From CAVYXZ01 sp965223835 (lineage in GTDB: Bacteria; Chloroflexota; Anaerolineae; Aggregatilineales; Phototrophicaceae): 64,000 nt of DNA. Under the pieces are notes generated by a model. That model was not told where the DNA came from. It ran no database searches and saw nothing but the letters and a program-made list of their open reading frames with translations. Positions 1-7,207 of this stretch are shown in pieces; within the stretch, counting starts at the first letter, position 1; each line of letters begins with the position of its first letter. The DNA is taken from positions 372,001 to 436,000 of the forward strand of contig CBDCXQ010000001.1 in NCBI GenBank assembly GCA_965223835.1. The letters run 5' to 3'. The translations under genes and the position numbers were made by a program.

Positions 1-1003
1 CGGCCATATTCTGGGCAATGGTGTAAATCGCGGCTTGAGCCATGTCGTTGTAATTGTCAGCAGTGGTAATCAAGCGGCTGGATAGCACCAGGTTGTCAGC
101 AATGTCACGGCTGGCTTGGCCGGTTTCTAAAAGCTGCCGGGCCTGGTATAACAGGCTCAAGCGTTCAACAACGCGCTCAAACGCCACTTGTTGCTGGGCA
201 TTCAACCCATCGGGCTGAAGCTGGTCAACCACGAGCAAGCTAGCCGTGTGGCGGTTAATCACCAGCGGCCACACGGTTACCAAGGCTACATCATGCGCCA
301 TAAGGTACTCGCGCAGCGGAGATTCCATACTGTCGCAACTGCCATTGAGGAGTGGTTTTTGTTGATCTATAACCTGTTGTAGCACGCGCCCAATGACCTT
401 ATGATGCCATTCAAATGGCGTTTGCCAGCTTGTTGCCAGCAAGTTTACGGTGTCAAGCTGACCCGAAAGCTCGTGGTTTAACTGGATCAGGCTGAGTTTC
501 GCCACATTGTCAGGTAACAAGTCCTGCTGGATGACGTGCAACATGTCAGCGAAGGTCCGCTCGGTGGTGAGGGACTCCATAAGGCGACTATAACGCTGGG
601 ATTGCTCCAGTGCCTGAAGCTGCTGGGCAATAGGCGCAGCCAGCAATTGCAGCCAATGGACTGCTTCGGGCACATCAGCCGCCAATTGCACTTCAAGTAA
701 CAGATTCTGCGTCAAGGCGACGACCCAGTTGGGACCCTCATGCGCCGGGGTTTTTTCGGCCAGCACCCATTCCAAAATGGTCACAGGCAACAGCGGTTCG
801 CCGGGCGCAGTGGCTGCGATTAACTCAGGTTCAGCAGCGCTTTCCAGCCGATAGATGCGTGCGAGTTGAATGGACGACCAAGCCGCCTCCAGGCGCGAAA
901 GTAGCTGTGTCGCTAATGAATCAATAGAGAGCCGGGATTGAAAATCCTGGTTTATCGCATTCATAAACTCAAGGATATTTCCCGGTTTAGGCGCCATGCT
1001 CAT
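1..1003 (-). CDS. GAF-domain sensor protein (partial, runs off the left edge)
   Basis: About 334 N-terminal residues are visible; the gene continues past position 1. The frame is open from an ATG at 1001-1003 preceded by AGGAG eight bases upstream, which decides the start. The visible part looks like one complete GAF-type sensory region (predicted alternating helices and strands, ending in a strand LLVVDQL followed by a long helix) and the beginning of a second one. No kinase motif is inside the window. The two stand-alone response regulators immediately upstream in the same orientation suggest it is a multi-GAF (possibly histidine-kinase) signalling protein. Family call from overall pattern, so moderate certainty; the C-terminal output domain is unseen. 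Confidence 0.6.
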   Translation of the reverse strand, partial: MSMAPKPGNILEFMNAINQDFQSRLSIDSLATQLLSRLEAAWSSIQLARIYRLESAAEPELIAATAPGEPLLPVTILEWVLAEKTPAHEGPNWVVALTQNLLLEVQLAADVPEAVHWLQLLAAPIAQQLQALEQSQRYSRLMESLTTERTFADMLHVIQQDLLPDNVAKLSLIQLNHELSGQLDTVNLLATSWQTPFEWHHKVIGRVLQQVIDQQKPLLNGSCDSMESPLREYLMAHDVALVTVWPLVINRHTASLLVVDQLQPDGLNAQQQVAFERVVERLSLLYQARQLLETGQASRDIADNLVLSSRLITTADNYNDMAQAAIYTIAQNMA

Positions 1004-1050
1004 AACTGAAGCTCCTGGCTGATGTTAAAAAACTGGCAATATAGCTGGAA

Positions 1051-1485
1051 TTACTTCCACTCCCACACGGCTTCACCGGCTAGCAACCGCCGGATCTGGG
1101 TTGGAAAACGATCAGGATCAAGTGGCTTGCCGAGAAAACCGTTGAAACCGGCTTTCTGCGCACGACGCATCTGATCTTCGCTGGCTTCAGCCGTTACCGC
1201 ACAGACAACCGTGTCTTTGAGGCGGGGGTTCGCACGGACTTTTTGCAAGGCCTGATAGCCATCTTCATAGGGCAGGCGAATATCCATCAAAATCAAGTCA
1301 ATGCGGGGGAGCGTATCGGCAAATTGAACGACCTGCCAGCCAGAGGTTTTCCACTCACAGCGCTGCACACCCATAAAGGCCAGCATCCGCGCGATGAGGA
1401 CAAAGTTGGGCACATTATCCTCTACTACCAGCACATGTGCCTCACCGGGTTCTACGATTGTATGATTCTGCGCCTCAGTCATCAA
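1051..1485 (-). CDS. single-domain response regulator (CheY-like)
   Basis: 144 residues, receiver domain only. The acidic pocket is E22/D23 (LVVEDN), the phospho-acceptor is D68 in LILMDIRLP, the switch Thr is T98 in CAVTAE and the conserved Lys is K120 in GKPLD. There is no DNA-binding output domain, so it should act by protein contact or as a phosphate relay. Its start overlaps the stop of the upstream receiver gene by 4 bp (ATGA-type coupling), and the GAF sensor follows 47 bp downstream, so the three look like one operon. Confidence 0.9.
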   Translation of the reverse strand: MMTEAQNHTIVEPGEAHVLVVEDNVPNFVLIARMLAFMGVQRCEWKTSGWQVVQFADTLPRIDLILMDIRLPYEDGYQALQKVRANPRLKDTVVCAVTAEASEDQMRRAQKAGFNGFLGKPLDPDRFPTQIRRLLAGEAVWEWK

Positions 1486-1859
1486 CGGCGACTCCCAATA
1501 TAGTACATAATCTCTTCGGGTAGCCGATCAACATCAACCGGCTTGCGGATGTAGCCATCGCAACCTGCTTCAAGCGTCCGTTCTTTGTCGCCTTCCATCG
1601 CGTTGGCAGTCAGTGCCACGACGGGCACGTGGTTCAGTTCGGGCATATCACGGATATAAGCGGTTGCGGTCAACCCATCCATATCTGGCATACTGATGTC
1701 CATCAGGATAATGTCGGGCGGATTGCTGGCAGCCAGATCGATCCCATCGTAGGCGTTGTCCGCTTCTGCAAATTCAAACTCATAGTCGGAGGCCAGCAGT
1801 ACCCGATGTACTAACATCCGATTATCATAATTGTCATCGATATACAGCACTTTTGCCAT
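1482..1859 (-). CDS. single-domain response regulator (CheY-like)
   Basis: 125 residues, a compact receiver: acidic pair D8/D9 (YIDDN), phospho-acceptor D54 in ILMDISMPDMDG, T84 in VALTAN and K106 in RKPVD. This is the textbook CheY pattern with no output domain. It is the first gene of the operon with the next receiver and the GAF sensor. The receiver resembles the C-terminal receivers of hybrid kinases, so it may be the shuttle partner of a hybrid kinase outside the window (inference). Confidence 0.92.
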   Translation of the reverse strand: MAKVLYIDDNYDNRMLVHRVLLASDYEFEFAEADNAYDGIDLAASNPPDIILMDISMPDMDGLTATAYIRDMPELNHVPVVALTANAMEGDKERTLEAGCDGYIRKPVDVDRLPEEIMYYIGSRR

Positions 1860-2363
1860 GAGTCCCTACTCCTACCAACGGCATGAACGTGGCCTTACTC
1901 TCCTAAAGTGTCCATCATAATCACCTTTTTAAGACTTAAGATTGATTAGTTCCACAATTATAGCACAATGCAGCGTTTTTATTTCTATAAACATTATGAG
2001 CCAGTCCCACATTTTATGCCATAAAGAGTCGGTGATAAAATCCAAATAGACGCCGAATTTTCGGCAAAATTCATAATTGCTGGCATGGATGAAGAGCGTA
2101 TAAGTGCAATTCATAAAGGCTCACATGCTGTTGATTCGGTTGTACCATAGGTTGGGAACACCGGGCAAGGCAATCTGCCCGACGGTTATGTCAAGATTCT
2201 GTTAGGCTCGTCAGCACTTCGTAGTGGTAGCGTGATGTGCCAAAAGTCGATGTTAATGACCGTCTAATTCAGGCTGTGGCTAAAGGTTCACCGTTACATC
2301 CGTTATAATAAGAATCGTGCGCTGCTTAAGCGCCATTTTATGAACACAAATAAAGGAGCCATT
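1860..2363. other. intergenic region between divergent transcription units
   Basis: About 500 bases, AT-rich between roughly 1920 and 2110. No convincing gene: the one short minus-strand frame (1929-2114) has no ribosome-binding site and no recognisable sequence. Promoters for the response-regulator operon and for the cyclophilin gene must lie here; a TATAAT near 2305 is a possible -10 box for the cyclophilin gene, but I see no good -35 box. Confidence 0.5.
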
Positions 2364-2852
2364 ATGGCGAAACAATATGCAAGTGCCCCGGCGATGCAAA
2401 TCGACTCCAGCAAAGCCTATACCGCCCACTTCAAGACCAGCAAAGGCGCGTTCGATATTGAGTTATTCGCGAAGGAAGCCCCAATCACCGTGAATAATTT
2501 CGTATTTCTGGCCCGCGATGGTTTTTATGATGGTGTCACGTTTCACCGCGTCATCGCTGATTTTATGATTCAAGGTGGGGATCCGACGGGCACCGGACGC
2601 GGTGGTCCCGGGTATAAATTTGCTGATGAAGCCGGTGCGCTGGGTTTGAAGCATGATAGCGCTGGTATTCTGAGTATGGCGAACGCTGGTCCCAACACCA
2701 ATGGGTCACAGTTCTTCATCACGCATGGTCCAACGCCCCATCTCAATGGCAAGCACGGTGTATTTGGCAAGGTGACGGGTGACGGTCAAACCGTCGTGGA
2801 TGCCATTGCCCAGGGCGACAGCATCGAATCGGTCACGATCACCGAGAGCTAA
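2364..2852 (+). CDS. peptidyl-prolyl cis-trans isomerase, cyclophilin type
   Basis: 162 residues. Catalyses cis-trans isomerisation of Xaa-Pro bonds. Cyclophilin landmarks are present: FHRVIADFMIQGGDPTGTG with the catalytic Arg (R62), then MANAGPNTNGSQFFIT. There is no signal peptide, so it is cytoplasmic. The ATG at 2364 is chosen because AAAGGAGCC lies just upstream; an in-frame ATG at 2340 has no such site. It stands alone, convergent with the next gene. Confidence 0.95.
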   Translation: MAKQYASAPAMQIDSSKAYTAHFKTSKGAFDIELFAKEAPITVNNFVFLARDGFYDGVTFHRVIADFMIQGGDPTGTGRGGPGYKFADEAGALGLKHDSAGILSMANAGPNTNGSQFFITHGPTPHLNGKHGVFGKVTGDGQTVVDAIAQGDSIESVTITES

Positions 2853-2866
2853 GCACGCGATCAATC

Positions 2867-2894
2867 TCAGGGCGTGCCAGCGCGTGCGCCCTGA
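2867..2894. other. hairpin between convergent genes
   Basis: TCAGGGCG and CGCCCTGA form an 8-bp perfect stem around a 12-base loop, 15 bases after the cyclophilin stop. No T-run follows, so it is at best a weak terminator or a messenger-end stabiliser. Confidence 0.4.
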
Positions 2895-2927
2895 CTCATT
2901 GCCAGACTGATTGTGCAAACTGAGCGG

Positions 2928-3440
2928 TTAAATCACATCTTTCACTGGCAACTTGAAGCCGGGCAGCACGTCACCACCGTCGATCGCGTCATCTTTAATT
3001 AAAACAATCGCATCTTGCCCCGGCAGGTAGACTTCAACACTTTCACGAGGGAACGCTAAGATCACCATTTTCGCGCCATGCCGAATGTAGGCCTGGGCTT
3101 TGCGGCGTTGGGAGGCTCTGGTCTGCGAATCGGAGCGAATTTCAACGGCGACCAACGGCGGGGTCGTCAGGTAATCGGCGTTGGTGTCTTCGTTAATGCA
3201 GACTTCGGGGATGAACCGTTCGCCATCAAGTACATGGAGCGTTTCAGTATAGACTACGCCCAACGGATTTTGTTTGTTGTATTCGCCTAGCGCCAGGACG
3301 AATGTGGTATGAATAGTGCCATGCAATGGTTTGGGTGACACTTCGACCAACTCCCCATCATCGAAATCAAACCGTTTGTCTGGATGCTGTTCGACATAAA
3401 CCAGGAATTCTTCGGCTGTCATCTGTGCTTGTGCGATCAC
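2928..3440 (-). CDS. Uma2-family (DUF820) PD-(D/E)XK endonuclease-like protein
   Basis: 170 residues, usual length for the family. Seen: the opening TAEEFLVYVEQHPDKRF, a strand-loop FIPEVCINEDTNADYL in the place of the usual PDV motif, and PPLVAVEIRSDSQ corresponding to the VEV.SPS segment, then a helix with RKAQAYIRHGAKMV. The usual PD dyad reads PE here, so catalytic competence is uncertain. Uma2 proteins are abundant in Cyanobacteria and Chloroflexota; their targets are unknown. A GAGGTGAG ribosome site precedes the ATG. A second family member lies at 49919-50503. Confidence 0.8.
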   Translation of the reverse strand: MIAQAQMTAEEFLVYVEQHPDKRFDFDDGELVEVSPKPLHGTIHTTFVLALGEYNKQNPLGVVYTETLHVLDGERFIPEVCINEDTNADYLTTPPLVAVEIRSDSQTRASQRRKAQAYIRHGAKMVILAFPRESVEVYLPGQDAIVLIKDDAIDGGDVLPGFKLPVKDVI

Positions 3441-3510
3441 ATCTCACCTCGATCACTCGATTTGTTCATCAGTATAATCGGTTAAGGTATCGACTGTAAA
3501 TGCGCCCGCT

Positions 3511-4392
3511 TCAATTATCGTCAACGACGCGCAGCAGGGAACTGACCGGCGGTACGAGTTGTAAACCAATGACACGCGGTTCCTCGGCGCGGGCCAGCCA
3601 GACCGGGCGGACATAATCCAACTCTGCCAGCAGGCTCACCAGCGGTCCTGAATCGCGCTCACCCCCCGGCATATCGCCCGGCATTACATAGCCATTTTCG
3701 CAGAGTAATTCCCATACCGCCGCCAGTAGATTGGCTGATAGCTCCTGGGTGGGCCGGTTGCGATCTGTCAGCAACAAACGCCGGTCGGCATTCAAGCGCA
3801 CCCGAAATGGTTGATCATTATCCAGATTGATGAGGGTCGGTTCCAGGCGAACCCGTTTTTGCAGGTCTGCCCAGACGCTGCTGAAGTGTGGTATTTGGGG
3901 CACACCATGCAGCCAGGTGGTTAATGCCGCCTCATCCAGCGTGACAGCAAACCGGTCGTCAGATTCGTGGACATGAATAAACACTGGAATAGGCAGGGGA
4001 TTTAAATAGTAATCCAGCAACGGCTGTACCTCGACCTCCCAGTCCAGGCCACCGAGACCGGACCCTAACAGCGGAAACGAGATTGACTTGATGCCTTCAT
4101 CAGCATATGTCGCGGCAAATTTTCTCAGGCCCAGTTCGATATTTTTCAGTTTGATGGCGTCGCGCCAGTGCGCTTTCGTAGGAAAATTGAGGATCCACTT
4201 ATGCGAAGTCTTGTACAGCCACAGATCGCCAATCTGTAATCCGCCCTGTCCACAAAGCTGCCGGTATTTATCGAGCATGACCGGGTAAATCTGCTTAAAA
4301 TGACTGTTGTTCATTACCCCGGCGGTGTTCACGGGATTCACCAGAACCTGTGCAGGACTTTGCAACAGATTCCCCACCACATAAGTAATCAT
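3511..4392 (-). CDS. macrodomain protein, DarG-like N-terminus with an unrecognised C-terminus
   Basis: 293 residues. Residues 1-160 form a macrodomain close to the DarG type: GNLLQSPAQVLVNPVNTAGVM (ADP-ribose site Asn/Val/Gly stretch), WILNFPTKAHWRD, and the glycine-rich loop PLLGSGLGGLDWE. In DarTG systems this domain removes ADP-ribose that the DarT toxin puts on DNA. Residues 160-293 contain a second region ending in ELLCENGYVMPGDMPGG and LAELDYVRPVWL that I do not recognise. No DarT-like gene is beside it: the neighbours are a Uma2 protein and a GNAT. It is therefore either an orphan antitoxin-like hydrolase or a general ADP-ribosyl hydrolase. Confidence 0.82.
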   Translation of the reverse strand: MITYVVGNLLQSPAQVLVNPVNTAGVMNNSHFKQIYPVMLDKYRQLCGQGGLQIGDLWLYKTSHKWILNFPTKAHWRDAIKLKNIELGLRKFAATYADEGIKSISFPLLGSGLGGLDWEVEVQPLLDYYLNPLPIPVFIHVHESDDRFAVTLDEAALTTWLHGVPQIPHFSSVWADLQKRVRLEPTLINLDNDQPFRVRLNADRRLLLTDRNRPTQELSANLLAAVWELLCENGYVMPGDMPGGERDSGPLVSLLAELDYVRPVWLARAEEPRVIGLQLVPPVSSLLRVVDDN

Positions 4393-4484
4393 GAAATCAT
4401 GCCCAGTTGGTAGCGCCTGTCAACTTAGTCTAGCATGGCTTACCGGGTGGATTCCGTTAGGTTTTTGCCTGAGTATGACGAAAA

Positions 4485-5306
4485 TTATTCGGCAATGTAG
4501 CCGAAAACCAGTAGCTCATCCAGCACGCGGAATCCGAGCCGCTGATAGACATTATAGCCCATCGGCGTTGAGATCAATACGCTGCGCGTATGACCATGAT
4601 GCTGTGCCCAGCGCATGGCATGGTAGGTCATCACGGAACCGATGCCCTGACCGCGGGCGGCTTCCAGCGTCTCTACGTGATAGATGCCGGCGGCGGCACC
4701 GCTTAGAAACAGCGCAACAGTGGCAACGGGTTCATTAGCTTGATAGCCAACGAAGCGCTGCCAGTTTTGCGCTTCGGCGAATCCCAGCGTCGCCTCAAAT
4801 GCCAGCCAGCGGGCTAATCCGGCATCATTGGAATCGTGATTGAGAATGCGCAGGAAATCCGCCAGCGTATTTTCGGATTCGACCCGCCGTATGTCGAGTT
4901 GTGCGGGTTCGCGCCGGGGTGCCTGATATTGCGCCAGATCTACCCCCATCGGCCACAACGCGCCAACGGGCGCTAAACCACGACTGGCAAACAGCGCATG
5001 TAAGGTAGCGTCATGATGATTGGGGCGCACGACGACGAAAATCGGGTGCTGACGAGTGTTCGCCTGCTGGATGATGGCGTCAATTTCAACCGGTGTATGA
5101 GGATTAACGCGCCAGATATGGTTCAAAAAGGCACTGGACACCGGAATCCCGGTTGCCAGCCAGGCCGCTTCGGCATCACGTCGGTAAGGTACTGCTCCGG
5201 CTTCCCCATAGTAAGCAATCCGTTGCTCAATGTTGTCGTCTACCAGCGCTTTCATCTCCCGCGTTGGGGTGCGGTCAATGTGTGTTTCCGGGTATGGGCT
5301 AGCCAT
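4485..5306 (-). CDS. GNAT-family N-acetyltransferase
   Basis: 273 residues. The GNAT core sits in the C-terminal half: ETLEAARGQGIGSVMTYHAM is the acetyl-CoA pyrophosphate loop (R/Q-x-x-G-x-G/A), followed by GYNVYQRLGFRVLDE. The N-terminal ~120 residues are a second, degenerate GNAT-like or lid region, as in other proteins of this length. Substrate unknown. ATG at 5306 has AGGAGG nearby. Standalone gene. Confidence 0.85.
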   Translation of the reverse strand: MASPYPETHIDRTPTREMKALVDDNIEQRIAYYGEAGAVPYRRDAEAAWLATGIPVSSAFLNHIWRVNPHTPVEIDAIIQQANTRQHPIFVVVRPNHHDATLHALFASRGLAPVGALWPMGVDLAQYQAPRREPAQLDIRRVESENTLADFLRILNHDSNDAGLARWLAFEATLGFAEAQNWQRFVGYQANEPVATVALFLSGAAAGIYHVETLEAARGQGIGSVMTYHAMRWAQHHGHTRSVLISTPMGYNVYQRLGFRVLDELLVFGYIAE

Positions 5307-5445
5307 CGCAGCCTCCTTATGAACGTCTCACTCAGCATAGTGACCAGGCCGGGTAGCCGTCACCCCCCGAATGTGGGGAAGCGCGGGCGGTAGGCTTTCC
5401 GGGCGGGGCAGGGTAGAATGACGCTGGATCGTAGAGGAGATCACA

Positions 5446-5769
5446 ATGAGCCAATCCAAACGCCAGTTGAAACTGGAATTCCCGGCGGGCATGAGCGCCG
5501 TTTATAGTAATGGGGCGCTGGTCAGCCAGACGAATAATGAAATAGTCCTGGACTTTATCCAGGTGTTGCCCAACGATGCGCGGGCGCGGGTGCAGTCTCG
5601 AGTAGTGATGACGCCGGCCAGCGCCAAAGCCTTTCTGCAAGCCCTTAACCAGAACCTGGACCGCTACGAGCAAAAAAACGGGCCGATCAACATGCCGCCC
5701 TCGCCGGGTTCGCTGGCGGACGAATTATTTGGTGGCATACGCCCCGATGAGGACGGCGATAATGACTGA
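5446..5769 (+). CDS. DUF3467 family protein
   Basis: 107 residues. Recognised by the DUF3467 pattern: an opening strand KLEFPAGMSAVYSNGALV, then EIVLDFIQVLP and ARVQSRVVMTPASAKAFLQAL with a trailing amphipathic helix. Function of the family is unknown. A GAGGAGATC ribosome site lies before the ATG and a TAGAAT at about 5415 may be the -10 box. Its stop overlaps the next start by 8 bp (ATGACTGA), so it should be translated together with the translin-family protein. Confidence 0.85.
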   Translation: MSQSKRQLKLEFPAGMSAVYSNGALVSQTNNEIVLDFIQVLPNDARARVQSRVVMTPASAKAFLQALNQNLDRYEQKNGPINMPPSPGSLADELFGGIRPDEDGDND

Positions 5770-6403
5770 CCTGACCGCTGTTACCGACCAGATTCAGACC
5801 GCGTGGACCACCAAGAACGCCGCCCGTGATGAGGCGATTTCGCGCTCACGGGAACTCATCCGGCGGTGTGCGGAGGCGATTCGGGCGATTCACCGGCGCG
5901 AATGGGCGCAGGCCGATGAAAAACTGGCGATCGTCAAACAGGGCGCGGGGGAAATCCGGGCGGTGGTCGCCGATTACCCCGACCTGTATCACAGCGGGTA
6001 TACGCAGGACGCGCTCAAAGAGGTGGTTGAGGCGCATGTCACCTATGCGATTATTCGTAATGCCGACCTGCCCACACCCGACATGCTGGATGTCGAGTAT
6101 TCGACCTATCTCAAAGGATTGGGCGAGGCCGCGACCGAACTGCGCCGGTTTATCCTGGACATTTTGCGCCGCCCCGATGGGGACAGCGATGAAGCCGAGC
6201 GCTTGCTAGGCTGGATGGACGCTATCTACGACGAACTGGTCACGATTGATTTCCCCGACGCCATCACCGGCGGCTTACGGCGGCAGACCGATGTGGTGCG
6301 CGGGGTGCTGGAACGCACGCGCGGCGACCTGACGATGACGCTGCGCCAACAGCGGATGCAGGCAGCGCTCCAACGGTTTGAGGAGCGGGTGCTGAAGGAG
6401 TGA
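5762..6403 (+). CDS. translin-family protein (COG2178-like)
   Basis: 213 residues, almost wholly helical as in translin/TRAX. Seen: an N-terminal helix RDEAISRSRELIRRCAEAIR, DYPDLYHSGYTQDALKEVVE, a YLKGLGEAATELRR segment and the C-terminal DFPDAITGGLRRQTDVVRGV stretch typical of prokaryotic translin-like proteins. The eukaryotic relatives form ring-shaped oligomers that bind and cleave RNA or single-stranded DNA; bacterial members are little studied and are often mislabelled as haloacid dehalogenase. The ATG at 5762 lies inside the end of the DUF3467 gene; upstream in-frame GTG is rejected because it would need a long overlap. Confidence 0.75.
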   Translation: MTDLTAVTDQIQTAWTTKNAARDEAISRSRELIRRCAEAIRAIHRREWAQADEKLAIVKQGAGEIRAVVADYPDLYHSGYTQDALKEVVEAHVTYAIIRNADLPTPDMLDVEYSTYLKGLGEAATELRRFILDILRRPDGDSDEAERLLGWMDAIYDELVTIDFPDAITGGLRRQTDVVRGVLERTRGDLTMTLRQQRMQAALQRFEERVLKE

Positions 6404-6404
6404 C

Positions 6405-6475
6405 CCCTCCCCAACCCCTCCCCGTTGCAACAGGGAGGGGCTTTGCCGCCGCCGCAAGGGGGGGCGTTTGCAAGC
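6405..6475. repeat. C-rich palindromic dispersed repeat, copy 1
   Basis: CCCCTCCC at 6415-6422 and GGGAGGGG at 6433-6440 form an 8-bp perfect stem; C-rich and G-rich runs flank it. It sits directly after the translin stop and could act as a transcript end, but belongs to the same repeat family as copies at 7072, 7476, 8651, 9119 and 18148. Confidence 0.7.
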
Positions 6476-6544
6476 AATTTGCCAGATTTATGGCAGGGGT
6501 TAATAGCCCCACCCCAAAACAGGGACACGGGGCTGCCATGATTA

Positions 6545-6994
6545 TCATGTATCACGGTTTTGCATCCAGAAGGGTTTGTCGCTGACGGAGCCATCGGGGT
6601 TTACGAACTCGACGCGGGTGACATTTTCTCTGGCATGGGCCGGGATGAGCGAGTCGATGAGGCTGAGTTGTTCGAGCAACTGGCGAACGGTGAGCGCACG
6701 CTGATAGGGCGTGAGCAGGTCGAGGCCGGTGACGAGCGACGGGCCGAGGTCGGCGACATAGGCCATGATCTGGCGACGAAGCTGGATGAGCGCGTCGGCA
6801 TCGTCGAGATCGAGATCGGCGGGGATGGCGGGCGGGGCAACCGGGGGACGCTGCATTTCTTTACGCCGCCAGCTATAGAGGGTGCGCTCCGGGACGCCGG
6901 TTTCGGTACTGGTCTGGGCGACGTTGCCGCCATTCCTGCGCAGGCAGTCGAGCGCGGCCTTTTTTTCAGCGGATGTGTAACGAGTGATGTACAT
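6545..6994 (-). CDS. small helix-turn-helix protein, phage terminase-small-subunit-like N-terminus
   Basis: 149 residues from the ATG at 6992-6994, chosen because AAAAGGGAG lies just upstream and because the extra upstream 45 codons run through repeat DNA. Residues 6-45 (SAEKKAALDCLRRNGGNVAQ followed by TSTETGVPERTLYSWRR) are a transposase/terminase-type helix-turn-helix. The rest is helical, ending in RVEFVNPDGSVSDKPFW. Similar small proteins occur in phage-derived loci, but no other phage gene is nearby. Function unknown; sequence-specific DNA binding is likely. Confidence 0.55.
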   Translation of the reverse strand: MYITRYTSAEKKAALDCLRRNGGNVAQTSTETGVPERTLYSWRRKEMQRPPVAPPAIPADLDLDDADALIQLRRQIMAYVADLGPSLVTGLDLLTPYQRALTVRQLLEQLSLIDSLIPAHARENVTRVEFVNPDGSVSDKPFWMQNRDT

Positions 6995-7071
6995 GGTCTC
7001 CCTTTTGATTGACTTGCTACCAGCATAGCAAAAATGGTGGGGGATGGGGTGTACATTTGTACCGTTTTTGA

Positions 7072-7207
7072 CCTCACCCCCAATGGCTTCTGAGCAAAGC
7101 CTCCCTCTGGGACCAAATTGGGAGAGCACCTCACCCCCAACCCCTGTCCAATTTGGAGAGGGGAGTCTTCGCTCGGAGGGTGCTAAGCGACGATCAGCGG
7201 GGTGAGG
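7072..7207. repeat. C-rich palindromic dispersed repeat, copy 2 (composite)
   Basis: CCTCACCCC occurs at 7072-7080 and again at 7129-7137, and the complement GGGGTGAGG at 7199-7207, so the unit is bounded by 9-bp inverted repeats. Inside lies a second imperfect inverted repeat (CCAATTTGG-type core near 7147-7160) and the signature TTCGCTCGGAGGG that recurs in copy 4. It abuts the stop codon of the restriction-modification gene. Confidence 0.75.

Noticed and set aside
1929..2114. 61-residue minus-strand frame in the region before the cyclophilin gene
   Set aside because: No ribosome site, AT-rich, no recognisable sequence.
4391..4738. 115-residue plus-strand frame
   Set aside because: Arg/Ser/His-rich translation of the antisense strand of the GNAT gene.
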